Assembly: GCA_016212925.1 (NCBI GenBank)
Contig: JACRDF010000025.1
Location: forward strand, 62,001 to 126,000
Direction of reading: 5' to 3'
From: Desulfomonile tiedjei
GTDB taxonomy: Bacteria > Desulfobacterota > Desulfomonilia > Desulfomonilales > Desulfomonilaceae
DNA length: 64,000 nucleotides
Part shown: positions 16,114 through 24,998 of the stretch, in pieces
How the letters are laid out: each line of letters starts with the position of its first letter
Position numbering within the stretch: position 1 is the stretch's first letter
The notes under the pieces: model-generated
The model's input: the letters and a program-made list of their open reading frames with translations, nothing else
Told to the model about the DNA's origin: nothing
Database searches by the model: none
Translations under genes and position numbers: made by a program

Positions 16114-17307
16114 TTACTCGAAACGCATGGCTTCCGTGGGGCTCATGCGACTAGCCTTGAGCGCTGGACTTGCTCCACAGAAAACGCCGATAACAACGGT
16201 AGCAAAAAGCCCTCCCACAGAGCTGAGGAACAGCAGACCTCCGTCGATCTCGAATCCCATAACTGCTTTAGTAACAACGCATCCGATCCAAGCAAACAGC
16301 GCGCCTGCGACCCCTGCGGCAAGGCACAAAATGAGCGCTTCCATGATGAACTGGACCATTACCATTGTGTCGCTTCCACCCAAAGCCTTCTTGAGTCCGA
16401 TCTCTCGCGTTCGCTCATTTACCGACGCGAGCATCAGATATGCGGCGCTGAATCCCCCGAGTCCCGTCACCGCTGTACAGATCAAGTAGATTAGGGTCTT
16501 GACGAGGTTTACCGTGTCCTGAACCCTTTTGATACGTTCAGGATAATGGGTAACTTTCAAGCCGCTTTCATAGCCCGGATGCGAGGCTTTCAGCATAGTG
16601 CGAATCGTCTCACTGACGGTCGCCACTTCCTTCCAATGATCGGTTCGGATTCGCAAATGCCTGATGGGATACATGTCGCGAAAGCGTCTCCTAGCTGCGG
16701 TCAGGGGGACAAAAATGGTACGGAGGGTGTCCGGACCTTGGATGCCTCCCAGAACTCCGATCACCGTGACGCTCATATTGTCAATCTGGATGGCTTTTCC
16801 CAAAGGATCGGTTCCCCCGAAGAGATCCACGGCCACGTGCTCTCCCAAAACCCCGTACATGGTGCCGGTAGCCACATCCTCATTTTCAATCAGTCGTCCT
16901 TCGCGGCAGTGAGCCATAATCGTCCTCCAGAACGAGGCCTCAACCCCTGCCAGTCGGACCATAATTCTCGTTGGGCCTACAGCGGCCTCGATGTTGCCCA
17001 TTGACACAACTGGGGCAACTTCGACCACATGAGGGATTTTTTTCATGCGCTCTACGTCGCTTGCGAAGAATTCCCCCTGGTGAGGGCTGTCAAAATCGGA
17101 ACGCTCAACATCAATGATCGTTGCGCCCCCCAAAATGACGAGGTGCTCGCCTATCCTGTGATCAACCGAATCGCTTACATTGATAAGAATAATAACACCC
17201 GATACGCCCACTCCTATTGCCACCAACACAAATTTGTACCGTCTACGGTTTCGAAAAACCATTCTCCAAGATAGTTTTAGCACATCGTGAAAGCTCGATT
17301 TTGTCAT
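16114..17307 (-). CDS. MacB/FtsX-type ABC permease (paralogue 2)
   Basis: About 397 residues with the same plan as its neighbour: N-terminal span, extracytoplasmic MacB-like domain with the shared segment VIGVLGGIQGPDTLRTIFVPLT, three C-terminal spans, NERTREIGLKKALGGSDTMV and the ending SPTEAMRFE. The two genes are convergent, about 135 bp apart, and clearly paralogous. The frame is open to 17403, but the Met at 17307 begins the usual MTKSSFHDVLKLSWRM start. No ATPase partner is in the window. Confidence 0.82.
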   Translation of the reverse strand: MTKSSFHDVLKLSWRMVFRNRRRYKFVLVAIGVGVSGVIILINVSDSVDHRIGEHLVILGGATIIDVERSDFDSPHQGEFFASDVERMKKIPHVVEVAPVVSMGNIEAAVGPTRIMVRLAGVEASFWRTIMAHCREGRLIENEDVATGTMYGVLGEHVAVDLFGGTDPLGKAIQIDNMSVTVIGVLGGIQGPDTLRTIFVPLTAARRRFRDMYPIRHLRIRTDHWKEVATVSETIRTMLKASHPGYESGLKVTHYPERIKRVQDTVNLVKTLIYLICTAVTGLGGFSAAYLMLASVNERTREIGLKKALGGSDTMVMVQFIMEALILCLAAGVAGALFAWIGCVVTKAVMGFEIDGGLLFLSSVGGLFATVVIGVFCGASPALKASRMSPTEAMRFE

Positions 17308-17460
17308 ACCGCTTCGCTTCAAAACTGCAAATATTTGCTCCGCTTGATGAGGCTGATCCGACGGGTTCCCCTGCCACGAAAGGCCCAACTCCCGACCTTG
17401 CAACGGAGACTCGTGGGAACCACCAATAAGCCTCGTTACTGGCTCAAAGGCGAATGGACG

Positions 17461-18336
17461 TTATGGTCCGCCAACGGCTTGAGATGCGGTTACCGCATCC
17501 CTTTTTAGGAAGCGCTCCAAAAAATCTACAAGGACTTGCAAGCTGGAGGTTAGGACAGGTTTGTCATCGTCTCCCGGCTGGTCAAGTTGGTAATACACAT
17601 TGAACATGTGTCGCTCCCCAGGATAGATGCAACATTCGAAGTTCCTCTTGGCTGCTTCGAGCTGCGCGGCCAGCTCGCGTGCATACCGCACATCGTATAC
17701 CCCATCGGCTTCTCCATGGAATATCAATACCGGAGGCAACTCCGCCGGCTCATAAGGGAGAATCCAGGGCCATCCACCGTTGTTCCAAACGACACACCTT
17801 ATTCTTGAGTTTTTGTTGGCATAAGCCAGCGCAGCGTTTGCCGACTGGGAAAATCCCGAAACCGCTATTTTTGCCGAGTTCACTCTGGGCTGACTGGCCA
17901 GGTAACTCACCGCGCTATCGATGTTCCGAATATACCATTGATGGCCCATCGCGAGCCGGGCAACCACAGACAAATGGTTTATCCATGCCCAAATATGATG
18001 TGGCATCTTCCTCCAACTATCCGGTCCTGGTGTCAGGCATGGCGGATAACCCGAAGCGTCCAACAGGAGCACTGCATAACCGTTCTTCGCCAGCTTCCTA
18101 CAATACGCGTGGAATTGGATTAATTTCGCTCCCCCGGCGTTCGCGGCCACCACCACTCCTGGCCACGGGTTGTCAACCGATGTGTCCGGCAAAAAGTAAT
18201 AACCTGGAAGCGTCTCCCGCCCCGTCAGAGGGATTTCAACATCTGTTCTCTCCGCGTGGGAAACAAAGCAGAGGGCGAATACAAGGAAAATAGTCAAAAT
18301 CGTGGGCGATGCCTTTTCCAATGGACGGCGGTTCAT
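17461..18336 (-). CDS. Secreted dienelactone-hydrolase-like alpha/beta hydrolase
   Basis: 291 residues with an N-terminal signal (LTIFLVFALCFVSHA). The alpha/beta-hydrolase order is visible: PWPGVVVAANAGG as oxyanion region, nucleophile Ser in VSGFSQSANAALAY, acid Asp in FHGEADGVYDV, and His in YPGERHMFNVYY. This fits the dienelactone hydrolase family, but the natural substrate is unknown. GAGG lies 7 nt before the ATG. It is transcribed toward the permease paralogue 2 gene and may be upstream of it in one unit (gap about 150 bp). Confidence 0.78.
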   Translation of the reverse strand: MNRRPLEKASPTILTIFLVFALCFVSHAERTDVEIPLTGRETLPGYYFLPDTSVDNPWPGVVVAANAGGAKLIQFHAYCRKLAKNGYAVLLLDASGYPPCLTPGPDSWRKMPHHIWAWINHLSVVARLAMGHQWYIRNIDSAVSYLASQPRVNSAKIAVSGFSQSANAALAYANKNSRIRCVVWNNGGWPWILPYEPAELPPVLIFHGEADGVYDVRYARELAAQLEAAKRNFECCIYPGERHMFNVYYQLDQPGDDDKPVLTSSLQVLVDFLERFLKRDAVTASQAVGGP

Positions 18337-18802
18337 TGTGGAACCTCGAAGGGCAAGAGGATCTTAGTATGACAGTTTGCTCCGGCTCTCCTCCCCAGCT
18401 GTTGTGTCCTCTTCAGCCAAAGGTTTCGGCGCAAACTACCTGCGGGAAAAACTCTCGCGGAAGAAACCATGTGGGGCCTCAACCGGAATCATGCCGCGGG
18501 CCTTCGGTTTGCTCGGTTCATAGATCGGATGGCCGGCATTTCTTGCGCTGTCCGGCCTATTACTGTGCGCCAGGAGTTTTCTAAGGAACGCGCCAAACTC
18601 CTCCCACTACTAACGACCCCATCCGGCCTCGCTGCACAGGTGTGCACTCTTTCGGGCCAAAGTCCGTTCTTTTGTCGCGAACGAGTATGAAAAGCCCATT
18701 TCCCATGGGTTTCTAGACATACTGTTCATCAAGGCCAAGTGTCAAGATTAACCTTGACGGCTACCCCGAGGAATGGGCCGGCGCGGAGGCTCGCTTCGAT
18801 TC
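18337..18802. other. Gene-free stretch
   Basis: About 465 bp without a supported gene. Short frames exist on the plus strand but lack ribosome binding sites and recognisable domains. I see no clear repeat or RNA structure; both minus-strand neighbours (hydrolase and CDF transporter) may have their promoter and terminator here. Confidence 0.4.
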
Positions 18803-19882
18803 TCAGCCGAACGGTTTTCCTTTTTCCGGAACTGTGAGCCGCTGGTGGGTCGGTATATCGGAGGTCAAAGTATCGCGGTGCCAAGGCCGTTGTTGTGCGC
18901 TGCCTTTCCGGCGGGTTTCACACGGATCGAACCAGCAGACCGGGCATTCCGGATCGGTGCACGGGTCCAAATGTATCAGAATGTCAGCCAGACCCCGAAA
19001 ATGCCGATTGAAAATATCCTCAAGCTCTTTGACCTCGCGATGACCTTCTTCAAGCGCCAGTTCTCTGGGCAGAATCAGATGGAAATCCACATGCACATGC
19101 CTTCCGGAACGCCAGGCTCGGAGTTTGTGCACATCTATCCAAATGTCTTTCCTGTTGCGGGCCAGTAAGGAGCTGATTTCGTCCAGCAGGTCGGGGTCGG
19201 AGGTGTCCATGAGACCTCCAAAGGCCTGACGAACCAGCTGTACGCCGGCAATGACTATGTTGATGCCGACCGCGCAGGCCACCACCCCGTCAAGGCTGTA
19301 CCGGCCCGTGAAATAGACCAGAATGAGCCCGGCAAAAACGCCTCCCGACGTGTACACGTCCGTCAGAACATGTTTCCCGTCCGCAACCAGGGCAAGTGAT
19401 CTCGTCCGTTTGCCGACTCGAACCAGAAACAATCCCAGTGCAAGATTAACCAAACTCACGCCGACGAGAATGATCAGTCCTTCTTGAAGTTGAGGAAGCT
19501 CTTGCGGATGCAAGATTTGACGCAAGCCTTGCTGGAAAATCCCCACTGCGGCCAGGATGATCAGCGCGCCCTCGAATCCCGCTGAAAAGAACTCTATCTT
19601 ACCGTGCCCGTAAGGATGGGTCTCGTCAGGAGGCTTGTGCGCGAGTAAGACGCTCCAAAGCGCAAAAGCACTGGCCACCACATTGATTATGGACTCCAGA
19701 GCATCCGATAAGATCGCTGAGGAGCCGGTTATCCAGTAGGCGTAGAACTTCAAAGCCATCAGCACCGTGCCCACAACAAGCGCTGTGGCCATGGTGCTCC
19801 GGTTGAGCTTGAAACCCTCCGCGTCGCCTAAATTAGACATCTCTGAAGCATCCCCGCCGCCTTGGCGTGCGTTCGCGCACAA
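18803..19882 (-). CDS. Cation diffusion facilitator metal transporter
   Basis: A CDF-family exporter of about 345-359 residues with six membrane spans. Metal-site motifs are present: SSAILSDALES in span 2, HPYGHGKIEFFSAG after span 3, and DGKHVLTDVYTSGG in span 5. The cytoplasmic C-terminal domain (VHKLRAWRSGRHVHVDFHLILP) is followed by an unusual Cys-rich segment, CTDPECPVCWFDPC, and a polar tail. Likely substrates are Zn, Fe, Co or Ni. Start is either the GTG at 19882 or the ATG at 19840, from which the protein begins MSNLGDAEG. Confidence 0.85.
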   Translation of the reverse strand: MCANARQGGGDASEMSNLGDAEGFKLNRSTMATALVVGTVLMALKFYAYWITGSSAILSDALESIINVVASAFALWSVLLAHKPPDETHPYGHGKIEFFSAGFEGALIILAAVGIFQQGLRQILHPQELPQLQEGLIILVGVSLVNLALGLFLVRVGKRTRSLALVADGKHVLTDVYTSGGVFAGLILVYFTGRYSLDGVVACAVGINIVIAGVQLVRQAFGGLMDTSDPDLLDEISSLLARNRKDIWIDVHKLRAWRSGRHVHVDFHLILPRELALEEGHREVKELEDIFNRHFRGLADILIHLDPCTDPECPVCWFDPCETRRKGSAQQRPWHRDTLTSDIPTHQRLTVPEKGKPFG

Positions 19883-20044
19883 ATCCCCGTCTCCCTTTCA
19901 CCTTGTTGAGCCTTTTCTCAACGGCAATTAGGACCTATACAGATAAGTCACCCGGAGCAGTCGGAGGGATTCGCACCGGCTCGTAATTAATTCTCTTAAA
20001 CAGGAGAGATGACGCCTGTCCGCCCGAAATCTTATCGTATTGGT

Positions 20045-20113
20045 TCACCGGGCTTCCACGCCGTGGCGTGGTACGCCCGGTGAGGATGGAGGGGGAGACC
20101 ATCTCCCCCTCCA
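20045..20113. repeat. Two adjacent perfect hairpins
   Basis: The first has arms TCACCGGGC (20045-20053) and GCCCGGTGA (20075-20083) enclosing CCACGC...GCGTGG. The second has arms TGGAGGGGGAGA (20087-20098) and TCTCCCCCTCCA (20102-20113) with a 3-nt loop. They lie upstream of the CDF gene and downstream of uspA. No T-run follows, so they are better called repeats than terminators. Confidence 0.7.
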
Positions 20114-20205
20114 AGCCTCCCCCATCGTGATTCCGACCGGCTTAGCTTGTCCCGGTGAACTGTCACATCTTATCTTTCATCTCGAACCGGCACCATGAGT
20201 GCGCA

Positions 20206-20658
20206 TCAGCCGGCAGTGGACCTGACAGTGAGGACTGGACAATTGGCCGTCCTAACCACATTTTCCGCGACACTCCCCACTATGAGATGCCGCACCCCGG
20301 TCCATCCGTGAGTCCCCATAATGATGAGATCCGCCGATTGTTCTTCGGCAAAACGCACTATTTCCTCGGCCGGGGCTCCTGTTCGGTAATGAGTGCTAAC
20401 TTTTTCCACTTCGCGTCTGCAATCATTGGCGAGCAATTCCAGTTCTTCTTCAACACCTTCGCGAATGTTTTCCTGAATCAGCGCGGTTTCGGTGGGAACT
20501 CTGTTAGCCAGGGTGGGGTAGCCCAAGAGACGCGAGTTTACCACGTGCAAAATCAGAAGCTCAGCACGAAAAGCCTTTGCGTACTCTATGGCGGAAATTC
20601 GGGCGGGCACCGAATTCTCCGAGAAATCTGTGCAGGCCAGGACCTTCTTGGGGATCAT
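20206..20658 (-). CDS. Universal stress protein, UspA family
   Basis: 150 residues, a single Usp domain. It starts IPKKVLACTDFSENSVPAR, and the nucleotide-binding signature MGTHGWTGVRHLIVGSVAENVVRTANCPVLTVR is complete (G-2x-G-9x-G-S), so ATP binding is expected. AGGAG lies 8 nt before the ATG. It stands alone between the CDF transporter and the PhoU-like gene. Confidence 0.9.
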   Translation of the reverse strand: MIPKKVLACTDFSENSVPARISAIEYAKAFRAELLILHVVNSRLLGYPTLANRVPTETALIQENIREGVEEELELLANDCRREVEKVSTHYRTGAPAEEIVRFAEEQSADLIIMGTHGWTGVRHLIVGSVAENVVRTANCPVLTVRSTAG

Positions 20659-20848
20659 GGTCGGATCTCCTTCATCGGCGCCTGGAGTGGGCCTGAAAGG
20701 AATCGCGTCGTCTCTTGGAGAGCGCCCTCAAAAAAAGAATTCGACGCCGGTTGTCGAAAACCGACATTGCCAAGATCATAGCCTAGAAACAACGCGACTC
20801 CCCGAGTGGCACTAGGAATCGCAGCGCCGGGTTCTTTGCCTTCTTTGA

Positions 20849-21565
20849 CTAAGCGGCTTCCAGCCCTGAAATCAAATCCAGAAGCTTTTGCGCCATGTCT
20901 TTAAGATGCCTGCTAACCGACTGAGTAGATTCCAGCATGTCAAGGTAAAGCGAGGAGGACTTGGGCGCTGTAGCTCCGGCCAACAGCCGCTCTACGTGCG
21001 CCAATTCCCATTCCTGGCACTTCTCGTCAATGGCGGTGGCAGACTTGATCACATGCTCAAGCAAATTCTTATTGGGCGTTACAATGCAGTCCCGAAAGTC
21101 ACCCAGAAGGCCTCGGGTGATCTTGAACATTTGCTGCACTTCATCATTGGCTCGGTCGTCAAACGTAATGTCTTCGTTGCACTTTATGCGACAACAAGTC
21201 AGAATGCTTTCCATAAAATCGCCGATTCGTTCCACATAACCCGGAAAAAGAATGAAGGTGCGACAAACCTCTTTGGGCACGTTGATGGAGCATGCAATGA
21301 TGTTCGTCAGCATTTTTTCCTGCTGATGAACTTCTGACGCCAGTTTATCGCAGGCGTTGATCTCTTCCGGGCAATTCCTGATGAAGCCTTCGTTAACAAG
21401 GCGGGCCATTTCAATCAGCTTGCTTAACATGACCAATAGGCCCTCATCCAGGCCAAAAGACTCGGAAACCGGCCTCTTGTGCAGCTCTTCGATCTTCAAG
21501 GCCTCGGAGTCGAGCTTGGGGCTCATCATACGAAATGGGTTGACCACAATGCGCTTGTCTTTCAT
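20849..21565 (-). CDS. PhoU-like helical protein
   Basis: 238 residues, almost all helical, with the amphipathic pattern of PhoU domains (LIEMARLVNEGFIRNC, RIGDFMESILTCCRIK, MFKITRGLLGDFRDCI, DMLESTQSVSRHLKDMAQKLLD). PhoU domains bind Fe/Zn clusters and regulate phosphate uptake or Na/Pi cotransport. A Na/Pi cotransporter is not next to it, so it is a free-standing PhoU-type regulator. Several Cys residues could bind metal. GGAGG with a long spacer precedes the ATG. Confidence 0.7.
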   Translation of the reverse strand: MKDKRIVVNPFRMMSPKLDSEALKIEELHKRPVSESFGLDEGLLVMLSKLIEMARLVNEGFIRNCPEEINACDKLASEVHQQEKMLTNIIACSINVPKEVCRTFILFPGYVERIGDFMESILTCCRIKCNEDITFDDRANDEVQQMFKITRGLLGDFRDCIVTPNKNLLEHVIKSATAIDEKCQEWELAHVERLLAGATAPKSSSLYLDMLESTQSVSRHLKDMAQKLLDLISGLEAA

Positions 21566-21856
21566 AGGTGGTAGCTTCCTCCCTCCTCAGTGGTGCCGTG
21601 GCAATGTATTTAACCCATCTTAATCCGGATGGATTTCTTTGCTGGTTATGGCCGGGGCAACTGCAAGGTCATATTAGACACTTTACCGTGCCCTCCTGAG
21701 CTATCTGAATAAAGTCGAAACAGTCCCTGGATTGCAGGGTTCCCAGGGCGTGCATTCATTTCTTGCTGACCGGAAAGAATTGAAAGCATTTGATACCACA
21801 ATTTATCTCTTAACACAACTGCCCACATCGTAGTTTCGTCAACGGGGGAAAGCAAA

Positions 21857-21882
21857 GTAGGGGCACCCTATGGTGCCCCTAC
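21857..21882. repeat. GTAGGG-type palindrome
   Basis: Perfect 11-bp arms GTAGGGGCACC and GGTGCCCCTAC around CTAT. It belongs to the GTAGGG...CCCTAC repeat family seen throughout the window's gaps. Confidence 0.75.
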
Positions 21883-22242
21883 AACGGACGATGCGCTTGG
21901 CTTGGAAAACGCATCGAGGCGGAAAATAAAACGAGTGGGATCAACCGTACCTGCGCCTAATTCTAAGGGAGGCTGCACCATGAAAGAGCAACTTGTATGC
22001 CAATGGATGATGGCCAAATGAGTACTGATAAGATTGCGAAATCCGGAAGGTTGGCCGATGCGAATGTGGAGCACAATCCCCTTTGACCCGCGCGGTTCTG
22101 TCAGTTTCTTTTACGTCGTGTAAAAATGGCTGACAGGTTAACGTGGACTGATTGCCAAGGGTCTTGTCCACACCTCTTCCGAATTTTATAGTGATTCTCA
22201 AAAGTTTTCGCGGAATGAAGCCACAGTGGCGCCTGGGCGAAC

Positions 22243-22317
22243 GGCGGCCAATAGGCCGCCCTACGGGAGATGACACCAAGCCTGGGACTACAAACGTAGG
22301 GCGGCCTATTGGCCGCC
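22243..22317. repeat. Paired GTAGGGCGGCC palindromes
   Basis: Two inverted copies, GGCGGCCAATAGGCCGCCCTAC and its reverse complement, each itself palindromic, flank a 30-bp linker. The same plan recurs at 59858-59917, 60298-60358 and 63227-63288. The rest of the 935-bp gap (21566-22500) holds no supported gene. Confidence 0.8.
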
Positions 22318-22428
22318 GCAAATTACGGGGCGAGTCAAGATGAAGCCGGCACAGGAATCCGCTAGCCAATCCGTGATTACTTTCGGGAGCCGCTATTACA
22401 CCCTTTCGAAGTTGAAAATATTGGGTGC

Positions 22429-22453
22429 CACTGACCTGGGAACCAGGTCAGTG
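22429..22453. repeat. Perfect inverted repeat downstream of the helicase gene
   Basis: Arms CACTGACCTGG (22429-22439) and CCAGGTCAGTG (22443-22453) with a 3-nt centre. It lies 50 bp past the helicase stop codon. It may act as a terminator hairpin, but there is no T-run. Confidence 0.6.
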
Positions 22454-22500
22454 CCGGACACGATGCACATCCGAGTCACTTTTTCAGAGGCGAATCGGTA

Positions 22501-24462
22501 TCACACCAGGGGAGATCTTACCAACAGAGACAAGGCCTCGCGCGAGGTGGCCGCTAGTTGCGGCTCTTCATCCTGAAGGGAAAGAAGTTGGCGGAGGTGA
22601 TCCGCGGTCCGCAAGATCATCATGGACAGGTCGCCTTCATCCGCAGTCAAGTGGCGGCTCAATTCATCCCATTCGACGTCTTGAGCCCAAAGGTATACTG
22701 CGGCCGAGGGCCAGAACAAAATCGGCGGGACCTCAAAGCCTCGCATGACCATGAACTGGGCAACGGGCTTGAGTTTTTTCACCATGCTGCGGAACCTTTT
22801 CCACAGCGGCCTCGTGTTTTGCCACAATTCGCGGCTGAGCAGGACTTCCTTATCTTTGTCCACCACAAACGGCGCGATGAGCGCGGCAAGTTCCTCGGGA
22901 GTAAGTTTATTGAACTCGCCCTCCCGGATAAGTTCGGCTATGAGCAGCGGGTGGTCCAGTCGAAGGCGCGCGGCCCATCGCCCGTCATAAGTGGGCACAC
23001 CCTTTTCATCAACATAGTCCAGTTCGCGGAGCAAGCTCAGGTGCTTCCTAAAGCCTTTTATCAGTCGCTTGTGAACCCTGTCCGCCTCTCGACGACTCTC
23101 GTGGAATCCGGCGAAAGAGAAACCCAGGAGCCTCTCCACACCCTGCGGATCATGCGAAAGCAGCAGATTGAGGGTCATGGAAAAGTTGACGGCTATCCTG
23201 GACTGTAACGGTTCAGGTTCCGACAGAAGCAGCTCCTGCACCAGAGGAATGTTCAGAAATTTTCCGGGGACCACCAAAATGAATCCGGCTTTGTCCATCC
23301 CGCGTCGGCCGGCGCGACCGGTCATTTGGTGTATGTCGGTGGCTGACATGTCCACAAAAGAGCGTCCGTTGAACCGATCGCTTTGCAACAAGACCACCGT
23401 TCGCGCCGGGAAATTGACGCCCGCTGCGACCGTCGAGGTGGAAAAGATTACCTCGAGGTGTCCCTGGACCATCATCTTCTCGACCAGCAATCGCCACGTA
23501 GGAAGCTGGCCCGCGTGGTGAGACCCTGCGCGGGATTCCAGCAGCCGATCGAGCTGGCGGTGGGTTTTCAACTCGGGGTAAGTCTCGACGAGGGCCTTCA
23601 GTTCTTTGGAAAAACCCCCGTGGCTGGGCCGTTGAGGAGAGGGCAAGAGCCTGTCCATGGCCTTGTCGCACTCAGATCGGGATTTCAGGAAAACTATCGC
23701 GGGCAGCAGATCGAACTCACGAAGGGTCTCCACTATTCCATTTACGTCCGGAAAGCCGGAATCACGGCCTCTTTTACGGCCCTTGTCAGCCTTGGCTTGG
23801 GCCGCCGCCGCAGGAAAGAGCCGCTGGCCGCGGAAGAACGGTGTCAGGTCTCCCTCCGGGGTCCTGAAAAGCACGTGCAGAGGCACGGGGCGCTCATCAG
23901 AAAAAACCACCGAACAATGAGAGCCTCGGATATGAGACAGCCAGCCCGCCAAAGTCTCCGCGTTGGAAATGGTCGCGGAAAGCAGCAGAATCCTGACGCG
24001 GGGAGGGAGATAGATAAGGACCTCTTCCCACACGACTCCTCTGTCGAGATCTCCCAAATAATGGGCCTCGTCGAGAATCACGAGACTTATGTCAAGATCC
24101 ACCCCCGCCTGCATGGCGTCGTAGAGTTGATTGCGAAGGATCTCCGTTGTGCCGACAATCACCGCCGCGTCGGAATTCTCTTTGCGATCTCCCGTCAGAA
24201 TCCCGACCCTGTCCCGGCCGAACAACTCCCCGAACTCTCCATATTTTGCGTTGGAAAGCGCCTTTAAAGGTGTGGCATACCAAATCCCCCCCGAGCCGCG
24301 GCTAAGGTACTTCTTGGTAGCCTCCAAGGCTATCCAGGTCTTTCCCGAACCGGTTGGCGCGCTGACTACCACATCCTCCATCTGAATTCTTTCCAGAGCC
24401 TCAACCTGGAAAGGGTCCGGGATGAACGGAGTCGGTTCGGGCTTCCCAATATCAGCCAACAA
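22501..24462 (-). CDS. Ski2-like DEAD/DEAH-box helicase
   Basis: 653 residues. Motifs in order: Walker A APTGSGKT (about 34-41), ATPLKALSN, VGTTEILRNQL, DEAHYLGD, LLSATISNAETLA, then the second RecA domain with FSTSTVAAGVNFPARTVVL and QMTGRAGRRGMD. The C-terminal third is helical, as in Ski2/Mtr4/Hel308-type helicases that unwind RNA or DNA. The start is a TTG at 24462 with GGAGG 8 nt upstream. The frame remains open and very basic to 24600 with no start codon, so a longer product from a non-canonical start is possible but not supported. Confidence 0.85.
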   Translation of the reverse strand: MLADIGKPEPTPFIPDPFQVEALERIQMEDVVVSAPTGSGKTWIALEATKKYLSRGSGGIWYATPLKALSNAKYGEFGELFGRDRVGILTGDRKENSDAAVIVGTTEILRNQLYDAMQAGVDLDISLVILDEAHYLGDLDRGVVWEEVLIYLPPRVRILLLSATISNAETLAGWLSHIRGSHCSVVFSDERPVPLHVLFRTPEGDLTPFFRGQRLFPAAAAQAKADKGRKRGRDSGFPDVNGIVETLREFDLLPAIVFLKSRSECDKAMDRLLPSPQRPSHGGFSKELKALVETYPELKTHRQLDRLLESRAGSHHAGQLPTWRLLVEKMMVQGHLEVIFSTSTVAAGVNFPARTVVLLQSDRFNGRSFVDMSATDIHQMTGRAGRRGMDKAGFILVVPGKFLNIPLVQELLLSEPEPLQSRIAVNFSMTLNLLLSHDPQGVERLLGFSFAGFHESRREADRVHKRLIKGFRKHLSLLRELDYVDEKGVPTYDGRWAARLRLDHPLLIAELIREGEFNKLTPEELAALIAPFVVDKDKEVLLSRELWQNTRPLWKRFRSMVKKLKPVAQFMVMRGFEVPPILFWPSAAVYLWAQDVEWDELSRHLTADEGDLSMMILRTADHLRQLLSLQDEEPQLAATSREALSLLVRSPLV

Positions 24463-24796
24463 TTGGGCCGCCTCCCGGTGAAGGGTAGGGGGCCTTTTGT
24501 CCTGGACAGGGGCCGGCTTTTCCTTGCGGGCCCCTCGAAAGGAAGCTCGTTTTCTAGGGAATGATTTTTTATTCTTCGTTTTGAATGTCCGTTTTACCTT
24601 TCAATAGAATTGACCGAGGATTCGGCCTTCACACCCCTGTGCGTTCCATCAAGTGAGACCCGAGGCATAACCCCTGGTCGAGGGCAGACTGGCTACTCCC
24701 AGTGGAGGAGGCGCGCCGTTGGGCACGGCAAAACTACACAGAATAGCAGTTGCCAAAATCCTGGACCTTATCCGATAGTCGTGCTGCAAAAAAATC

Positions 24797-24880
24797 GGTA
24801 GGGTCCAGCGTCCCTGTCACGCCAGGGGCGTGATTGATTTGCGTGGCTATAATCAGCCGGCACGGAGGCCGGCTGCTACC
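24797..24880. repeat. Composite GGTAGGGTCC...GGCTACC-type repeat
   Basis: An 84-bp element starting GGTAGGGTCCAGCGTCCCTG and ending GGCACGGAGGCCGGCTGCTACC. A close relative at 60141-60227 shares both ends and the internal TGATTTGC. The rest of the 24463-24998 gap shows no gene. Confidence 0.7.
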
Positions 24881-24998
24881 AACTGCCATTATTCGGCTCC
24901 GCAATCGAACATAAACTTTTGCAATTGCATTGTCTGCCCAATGCTGTCGGATCCTTCCGCCAAATCAAAAAACCGCAAAATCAATATGTAGCGAATGC

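Noticed and set aside
21566-22500. Small frames in the gap (21646-21855, 21941-22369, 22340-22576)
   Set aside because: No ribosome binding sites or domains; they overlap palindromic repeats.
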